Below, piece after piece: positions 42,132 to 53,769 of a DNA stretch of 64,000 bases. Position numbers and translations under genes: made by a program. Position 1 is the first letter of the stretch, and each line of letters opens with the position of its first letter. The DNA comes from Prostheceraeus crozeri. Lineage: Eukaryota > Platyhelminthes > Polycladida > Euryleptidae. The stretch is from positions 310,001 through 374,000 of the forward strand of contig CAJQUW010009247.1 in the NCBI GenBank assembly GCA_907163375.1, read 5' to 3'. The notes under the pieces are model-generated. The model was not told where the DNA came from, searched no databases, and saw only the letters and a list, made by a program, of their open reading frames with translations.

Positions 42132-42843
42132 TGGTTCTTGGCTCAATTAGGCTAGCTTCTCAGATCTCAGTTAATAGCTTTTTCCATCAGTCTACTATAA
42201 ATGGATGTGCTAAGTTAAGAATCTTGTTCAAAGTTGTTAAGTAGCAGACTGCATTCTGCGTTCAAAGTAAAAATCACTGCATAATTGAAGTATGGATGGT
42301 TAGAGTTCAACTACTGTATATTAGCGTGGATTAAGTCCAATTTTCGTAAGTAGTACAAAATCCTTGGGTATATGACTTTGTGATTCACTAAATTTATGTT
42401 TTTTTAATAATGTGGACCCATTTGCATCTTTATAGGTTATAATTATGATCATTGCCTTCGATTCACAGATTATGCACTTTCAGTGGGAAGTAGTAATTTT
42501 TATTGACACGATCATGCTGAGGAAAATACATTTGTCATAATAACTCCTCATAGATGGATAGATTGTAATGGATGTGAGACTCTGCTTCATCTTGGTTGAC
42601 AGTTAAATCTGATGCGCCCAATATCATCAAAATTGCAACCTTTCCCCGGTGAAGTCTCAAAGGAGAAGCGAAATGACTCGCATATAGTAGCCATCTCTTC
42701 TCATTTGAGTCCAGTTTTTTAGCGACTTCATAAAAACAGTCTAGTTATTAATTCATCAAAGTTAATAAGATTATAATGTTGCAAAATTCCTTTTTTTCAC
42801 TTTTCAACTATTTTGTTTAGGAATAAAACTAGCCCTTGACAAC
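42132..42843. other. AT-rich spacer
   Basis: I see no gene, RNA or transposon end in these 700 bases. Confidence 0.5.
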
Positions 42844-44255
42844 GGCCGGTTTCACGAAAGCGTGTTAGCCAAACACGGTTTTAATTTATGTGGTTTTACG
42901 CTATCACTTGTTTCACGAAGCTTGTATCACGGTGATAATACAATCACTCAACTCTCTTAACACGCAATATTTATACCTCCTCGTAAGGAGTTATAAGAAG
43001 GTGGTTTGCATTGTAACTGATTTGACAGTTCAACTCCGTTGCGGAATGTCGTTCTATATATATATCAAATTCTTTATGGAAACCGAAGCATAAGACGAGA
43101 ACGAGTTTTTCGTGATCGCAGCAATCCCTTAGACGCGTACTCTAATAAGGATTTGCATGATCGTTGTCATTTTGACAAAGATGGTCTCATCTAGTTGGAT
43201 GAACTTCTCGGCGAAGACCTGCGACATCCAACAATAAGAAGTTGTGCTTTATCTTCACTATACGACAAATTTTCATCGCGCTACGATTCCTATCATCTGG
43301 AACATTTTACATCATCGACGGTGATGTCGTGAACGACAGTAAAGCACCAGTGAGCAGATATGTTACGTCTGTGACAGAGGCGACTGTGGCGTCTGTGACG
43401 TGGCGTCAGTGTGTGTGTGTGTGTGTTACGTCTGTGACTCGATCGAAGTAGGCCGCTGATCAGCTCCGCTTTCGATGCCGCTAGTTAAGCCCTCCGTGGC
43501 AGGGTTATCTCTCAAGATATTGACACTTATGTCTTGCCAAGCTGGAATAGGGGGTAAGGGGGGACCGCCGCCTGTAGGAATAGTCTTTTTGCAATGAGGA
43601 AGCTTTCTGGCATGCTTCAATTTGTCTATAATATACTTCGTATTTCTTTTGACAAGAGGATTGCGACTATTGAGAACATTTGACATATTTTCATACACCT
43701 TTCGTTTGCGTTGGGAACTTTCACTCCTTTTGTCTTTGGACTGAAGAATGTCTTTATTCTTGTCATAGATTTCAACCAAAGAAATCAATTCGCTATCGGT
43801 AAAATTCACGCTTCTTGATCTTGTTGTTTTCTCAGGCTTGTTTTCACTCTCTGCGTCCATAGCTCTAGGCTATCACTTGCTACGATATTTACTCTCATCA
43901 AATTACTAACAGATTATGAATGACTTCAGGTCAAAGGCAGTGATTCGATGACAGAGTAAATCGATGATGTTTGTAGCTGAATACGTCACTCAATCGTCAG
44001 TATGTCGGCATGACCAAAGACTTTGACATTGCAGAATAGGCAATTACCACAGAAATTTATTACTCAACGAAGATATCGGAGTCGCCAAAAAACACGGTAT
44101 TAAGTTGGTGATAGTTATAAATGGTTATAACCAAAAAAACACGCTTTCGTGAAACGGTTGTAAATTGAGTTATATGAAACACCGTGTTAGCGAATTTATC
44201 ACCCACATTTGCTCTTAAAGTGGTGTTTGGCTAACACGCTTTTGTGAAACCGGCC
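42844..44255. mobile_element. Harbinger-like derivative carrying only the Myb-type gene
   Basis: The ends are inverted copies of GGCCGGTTTCACGAAAGCG, continuing TGTTAGCCAAACAC, with one mismatch. They resemble the GGGCCGGTT start of the Harbinger at 54958. The 1.4-kb interior holds one gene (43426-43860, -) for a Myb/SANT-like protein and no transposase. A clear 3-bp duplication is not visible. It also contains a (GT)n run near 43410 with GTCTGTGAC repeats. Confidence 0.72.
43426..43860 (-). CDS. Myb/SANT-like DNA-binding protein of a Harbinger-type element
   Basis: This is a 144-residue intact frame. The first 90 residues have the layout of the Myb/SANT-like domain used by Harbinger accessory proteins: F-T-D-S-E-L-I-S-L-V-E-I-Y, then a K/R-rich segment, then N-T-K-Y-I-I-D-K-L-K-H-A-R-K. 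These are followed by a T-G-G-G-P-P-L-P-P turn, and a glycine/proline-rich turn is usual after this domain. In the family this protein binds the element ends and helps bring the transposase into the nucleus. No BESS or coiled-coil tail is present, and the protein is shorter than usual, so its C-terminus may be lost. Confidence 0.65.
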   Translation of the reverse strand: MDAESENKPEKTTRSRSVNFTDSELISLVEIYDKNKDILQSKDKRSESSQRKRKVYENMSNVLNSRNPLVKRNTKYIIDKLKHARKLPHCKKTIPTGGGPPLPPIPAWQDISVNILRDNPATEGLTSGIESGADQRPTSIESQT

Positions 44256-44366
44256 ACAGGTTTCCAATGCTCACCACGAAAAAAGACTTGCAAGAATTTT
44301 TGTGATTGATCAAATTTTATCTCCGCTTCATCCCTTCTTCTGTTTCTGTGATGCAACCTCATTATT

Positions 44367-44807
44367 ACGTGAACCACGCTCAATTACACATGACCCTAAA
44401 CATCCGTGGCTATGCGGGATATTGCTGCAATATCTGTTATATAAGTTAGTAGGCCTATAGTTGGCAGTCCTGTTATATAGACTTTGCGTCTCATGTGTCT
44501 GCATGTATCAGAGGCTAAACAATGTGACAGGACCTCAATTTCATGCTCTGGGAAGACAGTACATGCTTAACGGTTCATCCGTGGTTCAAGCGCCAACGCA
44601 GGAATACCGTAGACGACGCGCAAACTATAAACGCTCGCCCGCGCGGATTCATAGGCACTCCCCATGTTTTAACAACATCAGATCAAGTGATTTCTGACTC
44701 TTAGTGCAGCGCGTATGCATGCGGGTAGAAGCATAGAATGTCCTTAACCACGTATGTTTGGGGTGATCCGTAGTTACGCGTGAATCACGCGTGGCATGTC
44801 ACCTAGT
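44367..44807. mobile_element. MITE copy B
   Basis: About 440 bp, similar in full to copy C (63049-63490) and to the interrupted copy A (18653-21465). The right end GCGTGGCATGTCACCTAGT is complete. The left end is shortened to ACGTGAACCACGC. It is non-coding; the apparent frame 44461-44697 occurs in all copies but has no protein features. Confidence 0.8.
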
Positions 44808-47257
44808 GAATCTACATAAATGAATCAATCGTCACCACAGTATATTTTCTATCCACATACAAAAATTTATGCAGATCAGACAAGTACGTTTTGCGTTAGA
44901 GACAATAACGTGAAGTGTAGCGATGTCAACAGCTTGATCTGACTACGTCTGTTGGACGCATTACTGTTCCTCGTGTGTGCATTGTTCTCTCTCCCTCTTC
45001 GTCTCATCCACTCGTATTTGAAATCTTCCCACGACCACTTCCTAGTCACACCTTTTAAGTCAAAAATGTTAGTGTATGGATATGGTCATCATTACTTCAC
45101 GAGTTGTCAAGTGCTTTCTGCTCAGACAATGAGGTCAGAAGAAGTCAGATCAAGCTGCAACAACGCTTCACTTCAAGTTATCGCCCCTAATTCAAAAAGC
45201 ACTTGTCCAATTTGCTCAAATTTTGGTATGTAGGTAGAAAATATCCTCACTCACGTGCACTTGAAGTTTTGTAACGATTGATTTATTTCTACGAATTTTA
45301 GACAAATTTGAAAAACGCGGTAGGCATGCAGATAACCCATAAGTACCCTTTGGAGTTGGGGCTCTCCTACAACTGGTGAACGGAAGGTATCAGCCGCTAT
45401 CATTTTTCAGTAGTCGATCACGTGCTCCTGAGAAGAAATATAGCACGTTTGATCGAAAGCTTTATGCTGAGTCAAACACCTCACATTTTCGTTCAATTTG
45501 GGACGTTAAAGAGTAGTATAACATGCATATGCTTACTCAGCTTGACAGTTCTTGATAAATATTGCAGGTAATCTACTACTGCGTGAAATCAACAGGGAAA
45601 ACTTATCGAAATTATGATATATTTAATTTTTGCTGTAATTATTATTCCATGAATTGCATGAATTTGATATTGCTTTTTTCGTTATTTCCATGCTGAAAGC
45701 TTTCAAATTATGTATTGAACGTGTATATCACACTAAAATTTCTTCGGCCTACTGTCCTCAAGAACTTGCGGTTTTGTTAGTGTCACATCCAAATACTCTA
45801 ACCATACATGTAACTCCTATTCACTTCCATGGACGACAATTCATTAGGCGCTGCCAATCAAGGCTGTCATGACACCGAAGATGTGCAAAATACTATCATT
45901 CCGTCTGTATTGCAATCATGATCACTCAATTCCGTGATAATTTCTTCAAAACTACAAAGAACTACTTGAAGAAAAGTTGGCACTGGATCTCAACTCAAGT
46001 CCATTTTATAAAATCGAAACTGCATGTACATTGGGATTTAAATAATAACTAATACTGAGATGCTACTCAACCTGATATACTTACTTCGTACATCTGACTT
46101 AAAATCAATATAGATGTCAAAAGATGACATTAAATTCCAACAGATACGAGAACATCAATTTCTGGAAATAAATAGAACATACATACTTTGAATTGCCATA
46201 TGTCGCAGCAAGATATCTTAGTTAAGAGGAAATGATGACGCCATTAGAGCGCGCATGCGCCAACTATACGTCGTGTGCAGTGATTTTGGGAACAATTGAG
46301 TAATAGGGACATCAAGATCAGAGATGGTGGTCCCGGGGGCCTCCCCCCCGTTTTCGGACCTCAAAATAACCCGGGTAAAATAGGGCTAGGAGCATGCCCA
46401 CATTCAAAATAAAATCATTTGCAATATGTACCAAAAGATTCTTCAGAATCAAAAAAATTTCAGAATCAAGTATGTACTGTCATCATCAAATGGTTTATTT
46501 TGCTATGTCTCAAATTCAAGCATGGCTACAGTTTGATGAGGCTACAGTGTACATCTGATTGGTCGATACTTTCATCAAAGCGAGAATGATCAAAGCTAGC
46601 GTAGCTATTGTCTGTTGGCAAAGCTACCAAACCTGCATAGCGTCCCTTTCTCTATTATAGGAGAAAGGGACGTCTATTGTATCAGATGCTTCCCTTTCTT
46701 CTATTCGTATAAATACCAGTATGCCTTAACTGTAGATTAAATAATTTGTTTTAAGATTCTATGAAACAAAATTTCTACGAGTAGAGAAGTTGAAGTCAAT
46801 CGTAACCGTAAATGGTTTCCTAGACAATAATTTCAAGAGATTGAGCCTTTCACAAGTTATCAAACATAGAACTTTGCCATGGATTGCTAATTAAAATTAC
46901 CGATTGAGATCTATATGTAGATCTTTATATAACACGAAGACATAGTGAATGCAGAGTGCCACTTCTCAGACTTGAACACTTTAATTATGAAATTTCTTGG
47001 TAGCCGTAGACACCGCCTTAGAGGTCGGATATCATAGCTATCCATGATAGCAAAGATAGCTAACAATCCTATCTCAATGATCTTGCACTTTATCATTGGT
47101 ACAATGAATTGATTTGTTCATGCTAAATGATGTCTATTTCTCGTGCTCAGACTTGTATGCATTACAGCTTTCACCATTTTAGATATCCAATTCTCTACCA
47201 AATTTTCACTTGATTTGTGTAGGTCACATCGTGTAAGTGGATTGTTGAAGCATCAAA
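44808..47257. other. Gene-free interval before the 14-3-3 gene
   Basis: No gene is supported. It contains an inverted copy of the 21.5-kb repeat at 45845-45960, and a hairpin near 46643-46675 (arms CGTCCCTTTCTC / GAGAAAGGGACG). A probable 3' splice site for a non-coding first exon (TTGATTTGTGTAG at about 47220) lies just before the 14-3-3 start. Confidence 0.5.
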
Positions 47258-47992
47258 ATGGGTGATAGAGACGAATTAATATACTTCGCCAAATTAGCTC
47301 AGCATGCAGAGCGATTTGACGAAATGGTGAAAACCATGAAACAAGTATCGAACATGAAGCACGCATTGTCAACTGAAGAAAGAAACCTGTTATCTATTGC
47401 TTATAAAAATGTTATAGGACCCCGTCGTGCTTCGTGGAATATAATAAAAGGAATCGAGGAAGATGAGACGAAAAGTCCAACAGGACAGATGGAAATGATA
47501 AAGAAGTATAAATCGCAAATTGAAAGCGAGATCAAGCTTTATTGCAATGACATTATCGATCTGCTAGATCATTCAATACTTCCAAGCGCCAACGGAGACG
47601 AAGCGATAGTGTTCTTTTACAAGATGAAAGGAGATTATTACCGCTATTTGGCTGAAATATCAACAGGTACTGATCGCAAAAGCAACGCCGAGAATTCCTT
47701 AGGGGCATATAGGTTTGCATCAGACTCATCAACAGATCTACAGCCAACTCATCCACTTCGCTTGGGTTTGACGCTGAACATGTGCGTGTTTTATCAAGAG
47801 ATTCTTAATTCGTCCAGCCGAGCCTGTAAATTAGCAAAATCTGCAATTGACGACGCAATCGGTGGATTGGATACTTTGTGTTCAGATACTTTCAAGGATA
47901 CTACTCTCATGTTGCAGTTATTAAGAGACAATCTTTCGGTTTGGTCTGCAGAAGTGCAAATTGAAAACGGAAAATCTAATGAGAAAACATAA
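47258..47992 (+). CDS. 14-3-3 epsilon-like protein, single coding exon
   Basis: This is a 244-residue protein covering the full 14-3-3 fold of nine helices. Signature 1 (R-N-L-L-S-I-A-Y-K-N-V) is at residues 42-52, and signature 2 (F-K-D-T-T-L and L-L-R-D-N-L-S-V-W) is near 212-231. The phosphopeptide-binding pocket residues are present: K in Y-K-N-V, R in R-R-A-S-W, and R-Y in Y-R-Y-L-A-E. V-I-G-x-R-R-A-S-W places it with the epsilon class. These dimeric cytosolic proteins bind phosphoserine/threonine motifs in signalling partners. Compared with the conserved family, it is moderately diverged, has a short tail and lacks coding introns. That suggests a retrocopy that stayed open, or a lineage-specific paralog. 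AATAAA at 48109-48114 gives a plausible 3' end. Confidence 0.9.
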   Translation: MGDRDELIYFAKLAQHAERFDEMVKTMKQVSNMKHALSTEERNLLSIAYKNVIGPRRASWNIIKGIEEDETKSPTGQMEMIKKYKSQIESEIKLYCNDIIDLLDHSILPSANGDEAIVFFYKMKGDYYRYLAEISTGTDRKSNAENSLGAYRFASDSSTDLQPTHPLRLGLTLNMCVFYQEILNSSSRACKLAKSAIDDAIGGLDTLCSDTFKDTTLMLQLLRDNLSVWSAEVQIENGKSNEKT

Positions 47993-48108
47993 AAAAATAC
48001 TTCAGAAAATGCAAGAACCATTAGCCAAGTTCAACTTTGTGCACCTATATGTACAGTGCTTTTCACGAATATACTAGTGCATAATTTCATTTATAACGGT
48101 GGAGTGAC

Positions 48109-48114
48109 AATAAA
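48109..48114 (+). terminator. Poly(A) signal of the 14-3-3 gene
   Basis: AATAAA 117 bases after the stop codon, followed by an AT-rich, TG-containing stretch. Confidence 0.6.
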
Positions 48115-49329
48115 CTTTCATTAAGTTATTAATGGAGTATTATACTATCGAGCTCATTTTCAGAGAGATTTTGTGCTTTGACTAATGACCAATGAATTTT
48201 GCATTGATTTACAACAATTTTGTGCATTTGAAGCATTGTATGATTTTGTGATGCATGTATTGCAGTTTGCTTAAATTGAGATACCAGCGTATTCCTGCAC
48301 AATATTCACACTCAAATATACCAGTTACAAAAGTTCATCCGAGCACGAGGACTGTGCCTTGCATCTTTTGCAATAATTAAGATGATTTCATGTTAAACTG
48401 ATGTTTAAGAAATGTAAAGAGACTTCCATAATTATAAATGGATATAGCTGTAGCATTATAAACATAATTTCAGAAAAAGCGATGTCTTAGTCAATGTCTA
48501 AATTAGAAAAAAATTAAATGTCTAATTTTAATCAATGCTATCTCGTTGTAAAATTCATTAATCATAAGTAGTACTAGTAAATCGCAAGAATAACTTCTTG
48601 AAGTTCACAAGCGGGAGCGATGTTCATTAATTACATGTAAGTTGTACATGAAAGCGCTAAATTCTGCGTTTGACTGAAAGTCATGCAGCGCTAAATACAA
48701 AACAACTCTACACCTGAAAGAATCGCGAGCAATGTCCCTACCATCTCAATTCTTTATGACGCATCAGTCTGTAAGTTATTAAAAACCCTGTCACGTGTGC
48801 ATATGCGTTCGCTAGCAAACAGAGCAACTACTAGAACAATCAGTCAAAATAAAAAATTTTGCGTTTTTTGTAGGGACCAGAGATATAGTGAAAACTCTGT
48901 GTGAACTAAGTTTTAGTTGTTATTTATAATCTATGTATTAGATTTCCTGCCAGCATTTGTTTTGTATGGCAATCCAAATTCTATTAACAATAAGATGTTT
49001 GACGGTTGGTAGGACTCGAACCAACGACCCTAGGTTATCAAGACTTGTCGCTCTATCGACTGATATCAATTCTCATGTGATCATGAAAAATTATCCCAGC
49101 AGCAATGATTTATAATAGAATTAATTTGAATAATTAATTGAAGTTGTAATAAGGAATAAATGATGACATTCAAAAATCCGTAAGTTCAGAAATGCAATTT
49201 TGTTCTGTCCATTGGATTAATAAGCTCTTGGAAGAGCTCAATGCAGCTTTCCTGTGGCAATGAATTAAAAATGATCAGTTTTAGCTCAATAACTGATTAA
49301 AATTTGACGGCGAAATACTGCAAATAAGC
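48115..49329. other. Gene-free spacer
   Basis: No gene is seen. It contains a degenerate tRNA-like sequence at 49001-49069 (-). Confidence 0.5.
49001..49069 (-). repeat. tRNA-like sequence (pseudo-tRNA or SINE head)
   Basis: The minus strand has an A-box-like CAGTCGATAGAGCG and a B-box GGTTCGAGTCC. Stem pairing is poor and the acceptor stem does not close. It is probably a tRNA-derived repeat and not an active gene. Confidence 0.4.
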
Positions 49330-49337
49330 AATTATAT

Positions 49338-52032
49338 TAGGGTGCGGCGATTTAAATCGATCGGAATTGAAAAATCGAAAATCGATCGGTAATCAAAAGA
49401 GATCACGATTTTCAGTTCGATTTTTTCGTTTCGATAAATAAATGCTACATTTCCCAATTCAGGACAATACAGGTATGGGAAGTGGTCAGACCCAATTCAT
49501 TTCATGTATACACGAGAACGATTTCTTAATTGAAATTATCTGTGATTCCTCCCAGCTAGCTACATGTAGGATGGTTACTTGATCATCAAACAAGTTGCTG
49601 TGATAGACTGCTACTCCTATCAGCCAGAATCGGCTCAGGCAGTCTATTGTGTAACTAATCTGTGATGTCAGTTGAAGCCAACTAACGGTTGAAGCCAATT
49701 CTGTGGTTGAAGCTACGAGTCATCGGCGTTGGCATTGTCCTTGACTCCGTTCACTATTTCTTAGGGAAGCTGAAAATAGTTGATTTAAGGTGACGAAACT
49801 CGTTGGGACGCTGATTGGTTTAAAGTTAGACATTGTTATCATGATCGCCTTCGATCGAGAGGGCTATGCTGTAGTCAATTTCGGCATTCTACGCTCCCCC
49901 TACCGTCGTTATGTCCACAAAACAGAAATCACAAATACATCGTTATTTTACTTTAGACAATTGCAAGACGTCAGCGAAATGTCTCACAGGTGGCTGTAGG
50001 AATCCGAGTGTAAAGGTGAAGGATGGATCGACTACCAGTATGTTCAGACATTTGAAAGACAATCATCCGAAAATCTACTCCGATCTTCAGCAGGAGATGT
50101 CAGAGGAGAAAGCAAAGAAGGCGGTGAAAAGAAAGCCATCTCCATCTCGTCAATCAACCATCGAAACTTCCTTTGGGGTTCCTCACAAGTATCCACATGG
50201 TAGTGCCAAATCTCTGAAGCTCGATCGTCTACTTGCTCAAACTATCGCTGAGGGATATCTATCTATTCGTTTCGTCGAAAATGAACATTTTCGCAAGTTT
50301 GTCAAATGCTTCAACGACAGATATGACATTCCTAGTGAGACCAAAATGCGGCGCACTGTGCTTCCGACGTTGGAACGAGAAATCGATGTGAAAATGCAGA
50401 ACTTTTTCCAAGAGAATGATTTCCCGTCATACGCAATAACTCTCGATTTGTACGACGTTAAGAATCATCAGAGTTTCTTAGAAGTGACTACATCTTCTAT
50501 TGACGCCGACTACCGGCTACATTCCTATTTCATCGGAGTTGAACCTTTCAATTCGTCGGATACAGACCATACTGGAGAAACGATATCACAGTGTCTGCGT
50601 GGATTAATGGAAGAAATGTCCATCGATGTTAATGATCAGATATTCGAAGCTGGAGTGACCGACAACGCTGGCAATGTTCGACGAGGTATTGAATTGACTG
50701 GAATTCCTTGGATGCCTTGCATGGCTCACACACTACAATTGTGTATTGAAGACTCCTTCAAAGCCTGTGAGGCAGCTAATGATCTTCGGAAATCTTGTCG
50801 AGCGATAGCTGGCTTCTTCCATCGTAGCAATCCTGGAGTTCGACTTCTAAATAATCTGCAGCAAGAATCTGGAAAATCGATTCAAAGAATTCCGCAAGAT
50901 GTTCCAACACGATGGAACTCATCTTTCTATACTTGGTCAGTGATGATAGAAAATCGTCAAGAAATCAATAGCTCATTGCTCGAAATTCGGAATTCACGCA
51001 ATCCTCCACCGATTCTTCAAAAAAGTGAGTGGGAATTACTCGAAACCTTGACATCATTGTTGGCACCATTCGAGGAAGTTACTTGTGACTTGTGTTGTGA
51101 ACTGTCTCCTTCGATCAATCCTATCCTGCCTCTACTGTCAACCCTGACTGAACTCTTTGGATCTATCGACGTCCCCACCGCCTTGACTTCATTCAAAGTC
51201 ACATTATTGAACTCGATGAAATCCAGAATTGAACAAGTGACACCTGGTAATGAACAACCAATTCTGTTGGTCGCTTCTGCGATCGATCCACGATTTCTAC
51301 GTATTCTCTATTCCACACAAGTTGATGTTGCGAAGAACATTATCGTCGCGCGTGTTGTCGACTTCATGCAGAAAGAATCTCACACAGAAGAGAGGGTGAT
51401 TACTGCAGGAGTGAGACAAGAAAAGTCTGATGAGAAACGACAACGTGTTTCCTTGTGGTCGCAGATGAAAATTAGATCTCCGCTGGAATCAGATAGCAAA
51501 AACATTAAAGACCGAGCTATGATGGAGTTGCAGCGATATGTCGAATTGGTGGAGCAAACAAATCCTGCACCCGACGACAAGAAATTTGACGTTCTTGCCT
51601 TCTGGAAGAATCAACTGCAGAATCTTCCAAATTTGGCCAGGATTGCCCGACAATTCTTGTGTATTCCAGCAACAAACACGGCTTCGGAAAGACTAGGAAG
51701 TGTAACGGGCAATACCATGACGCTTAGTCGTGCAAATTTGAGTGGCCTGCGCGCACGGCAACTGATCAAAATCAGACGCAACAGTAAACTTTTGAATGAG
51801 TAGGGGGTAATGCGTTTTTCTAATTAGACTTCACAATATGCTTTCATATGATTCAGTATTGGCCGATATTTTGAGACATTTGTCATACATGTATCGCCCA
51901 ATAACACGTAATTAGAAAATAAAGCTCAGACTGTTTTGAAATGATTTCTTTTTTGGTTTACAAAAAATCGAAATCGGAAAAAAATCGAAATTTAATCAAT
52001 CGTTGGGGAAAATAAAACATCGCCGCACCCTA
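49338..52032 (+). mobile_element. Complete hAT transposon with perfect 8-bp duplication
   Basis: The inverted ends TAGGGTGCGGCGAT and ATCGCCGCACCCTA are flanked by an exact 8-bp repeat, AATTATAT (49330-49337 and 52033-52040). Subterminal AAATCGA/TCGATTT words occur at both ends. The 2,695-bp element contains one intact transposase gene. Ends, duplication and gene are all undamaged, so this copy may be recent or still active. Confidence 0.93.
49911..51803 (+). CDS. hAT transposase, BED-finger type, intact
   Basis: This is a 630-residue protein in one exon. A BED-type zinc finger is at about 24-60 (cysteines near 24-35, then R-H-L-K-D-N-H). The RNase H-like core has its first D near 180 (T-L-D-L-Y-D, in the place of the common T-x-D-x-W). 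The second D is near 249 (V-T-D-N-A-G-N), followed by the C-x2-H pair (C-M-A-H-T-L-Q-L-C), and W-N-S-S-F comes later. The C-terminal dimerisation block near 565-620 holds the catalytic E in N-T-A-S-E-R-L. The usual S-E-R-x-F-S reads S-E-R-L-G-S here. The enzyme excises and inserts the element via hairpin intermediates, acting in the nucleus. AATAAA at 51919-51924 gives a 3' end. Start chosen as the ATG just before the finger. Confidence 0.92.
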   Translation: MSTKQKSQIHRYFTLDNCKTSAKCLTGGCRNPSVKVKDGSTTSMFRHLKDNHPKIYSDLQQEMSEEKAKKAVKRKPSPSRQSTIETSFGVPHKYPHGSAKSLKLDRLLAQTIAEGYLSIRFVENEHFRKFVKCFNDRYDIPSETKMRRTVLPTLEREIDVKMQNFFQENDFPSYAITLDLYDVKNHQSFLEVTTSSIDADYRLHSYFIGVEPFNSSDTDHTGETISQCLRGLMEEMSIDVNDQIFEAGVTDNAGNVRRGIELTGIPWMPCMAHTLQLCIEDSFKACEAANDLRKSCRAIAGFFHRSNPGVRLLNNLQQESGKSIQRIPQDVPTRWNSSFYTWSVMIENRQEINSSLLEIRNSRNPPPILQKSEWELLETLTSLLAPFEEVTCDLCCELSPSINPILPLLSTLTELFGSIDVPTALTSFKVTLLNSMKSRIEQVTPGNEQPILLVASAIDPRFLRILYSTQVDVAKNIIVARVVDFMQKESHTEERVITAGVRQEKSDEKRQRVSLWSQMKIRSPLESDSKNIKDRAMMELQRYVELVEQTNPAPDDKKFDVLAFWKNQLQNLPNLARIARQFLCIPATNTASERLGSVTGNTMTLSRANLSGLRARQLIKIRRNSKLLNE

Positions 52033-52040
52033 AATTATAT

Positions 52041-53440
52041 GTTATGCTGACACATGCAGGCTAATATGCTAGACCTAGGTACTTGATATCAAAGATTGCA
52101 AATTGATTAAGAAAACACTTTGTTGGGCTCGAAATAAAATTGTTGCTGCTTCCATACGCAAGCTTTCGGACTTTGTCAGGCAAATACGGAACTGACTACA
52201 AATTGCAACGCAGCGTCTTGATTAGATATTGGCACAAGTAATATACTGTACATGTAGACATCACATGAGGACGAAGATCAAATTACAATGCAAGTACACC
52301 GGGCGGGTATAAAACACCACAAAATTGAAGCGTGTTTTAGGCACTTTCGTCTATGTTCTTCAGAGAAAACATCCGCTAGTTGATCCAACGGAACTCTTCC
52401 TCTCCGTTCGCAGTTGTGTCCAGTAAGTTCCTCCGAAAACGTCTTTCACCAAGATTAACCTTTTCCCTCCAATTTCTGATGCGGCTATCTTTTGCAATAT
52501 CTTTGTCTTCTGAGCACGCATTTCCAATTTCTCAGCCACCGAACTTCGAACTTTACCCACCGTCGGAGGATTGGGCAACTCCAAATCGTAGAAATCTGTA
52601 TTGCCTGTTCCTGAGTCAGTTTGGTCCTTGAGATAAAAGCGAACTAGAAAGACGAGAGGATGAGTGAATTCAATACCAAAGATAGGCTTGTGCAGAAGTT
52701 GTTCTCAGACTCAATCAATTTAAGCACAACAATTTCTTGGCTGCCGCAGCCAAGAATCTCGCTTTATTTTTATCTTAATCAGCGAGACACTGCAGTAGAA
52801 GCCTTAAGTGTCAAAATAAATTGAGTAACAGAAATCAAAAAGTACATGCTTGACACTTGTTAGTAATGTATGTTAAATAAACGATAGCAAATTTCTCAGT
52901 ATGAGCATTAAGAGCGTGCTGATTGCTTTAATATATGCGAAAACATGCCACGTTGAAATTTCTGCATTTGATCCTGACGCGCGGAGATGGTTTAGTCTGT
53001 TTTTTTCAAATACGAATGATGCACATGTTTCCATTCAGATTGACTATATACTGGCATAATGCGATTCGTATGCTACAGTAGAAGAGTAATAGGCGTCAGA
53101 AGACATGAAGCTGTCAGCTCGTAGCGGTTAATAGGAATCTTTTGTAGGGACGTATCTGCAATAGGCCTATCATGATGATATTAGGAATTAGGATTCATGT
53201 ATCGACAGTATTTTTGACTATTTCAACAAAATTTATTTGTGCCGAAGTAGCTGAAAACTTGCACCCATAGAAAGGCATATTATGATCTTTAGCTGGCTTA
53301 GCTATTCAAAATGGAAGTTCTGGAGTTCTGATATCATGAATTGTAGACATCTGAAGAGCCCAATTCGCTTTAAGTTGTCTAATGACATGCGCTTGCACAA
53401 CTACACAAGGTTAATAAGTTCAAATGTATGCACTGCAAAC
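52041..53440. other. Interval without a supported gene
   Basis: Overlapping frames at 52360-52631 have protein-like composition (minus strand L-P-N-P-P-T-V-G-K-V-R-S-S-V-A-E-K-L) but no known domain; an old gene or transposon fragment is possible. A perfect 11-bp-arm hairpin lies at 52734-52756 (TTCTTGGCTGC and its complement). Confidence 0.4.
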
Positions 53441-53769
53441 CAGGGATGCGGAGTCAGAGTCGGAGTCCTATCATTTTTGCTGGAGTCGGAGTCCCATCAA
53501 GTGATAGGACTCCGGACTCCGGCCTATAACTAGACTCGAAATATAATACAAACAAAGGAGGCGAGGAGCCGAGTCGTATGCATCCAACGTAAAGCGAAAT
53601 TTGATAAACTTTCATCGAAAATGATTGATAAGTGATACAGCAATGATCACTAAAGATAGGTTCAGGTATAAGCCTATAATGATCCATGATGTAGGTTACT
53701 AGTTTATTTTTAAAAACTAGGCTTTTATATACTTGCCGCCCGGAGTCATGATAGGACTCCGCATCCCTG
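53441..53769. mobile_element. hAT-type MITE rich in GGAGTC
   Basis: The inverted ends CAGGGATGCGGAGTC and GACTCCGCATCCCTG continue into GGAGTCCTATCAT / ATGATAGGACTCC. Flanks are CTGCAAAC (53433-53440) and CTGTAAAC (53770-53777), an 8-bp duplication with one mismatch. The 329-bp element has no coding capacity. Confidence 0.7.

Noticed and set aside
44461..44697. Small conserved protein shared with 63145-63387 and 18730-18966
   Set aside because: Conservation is due to the MITE. The frames differ in ends and composition, and no copy has a start context, domain or splice support.
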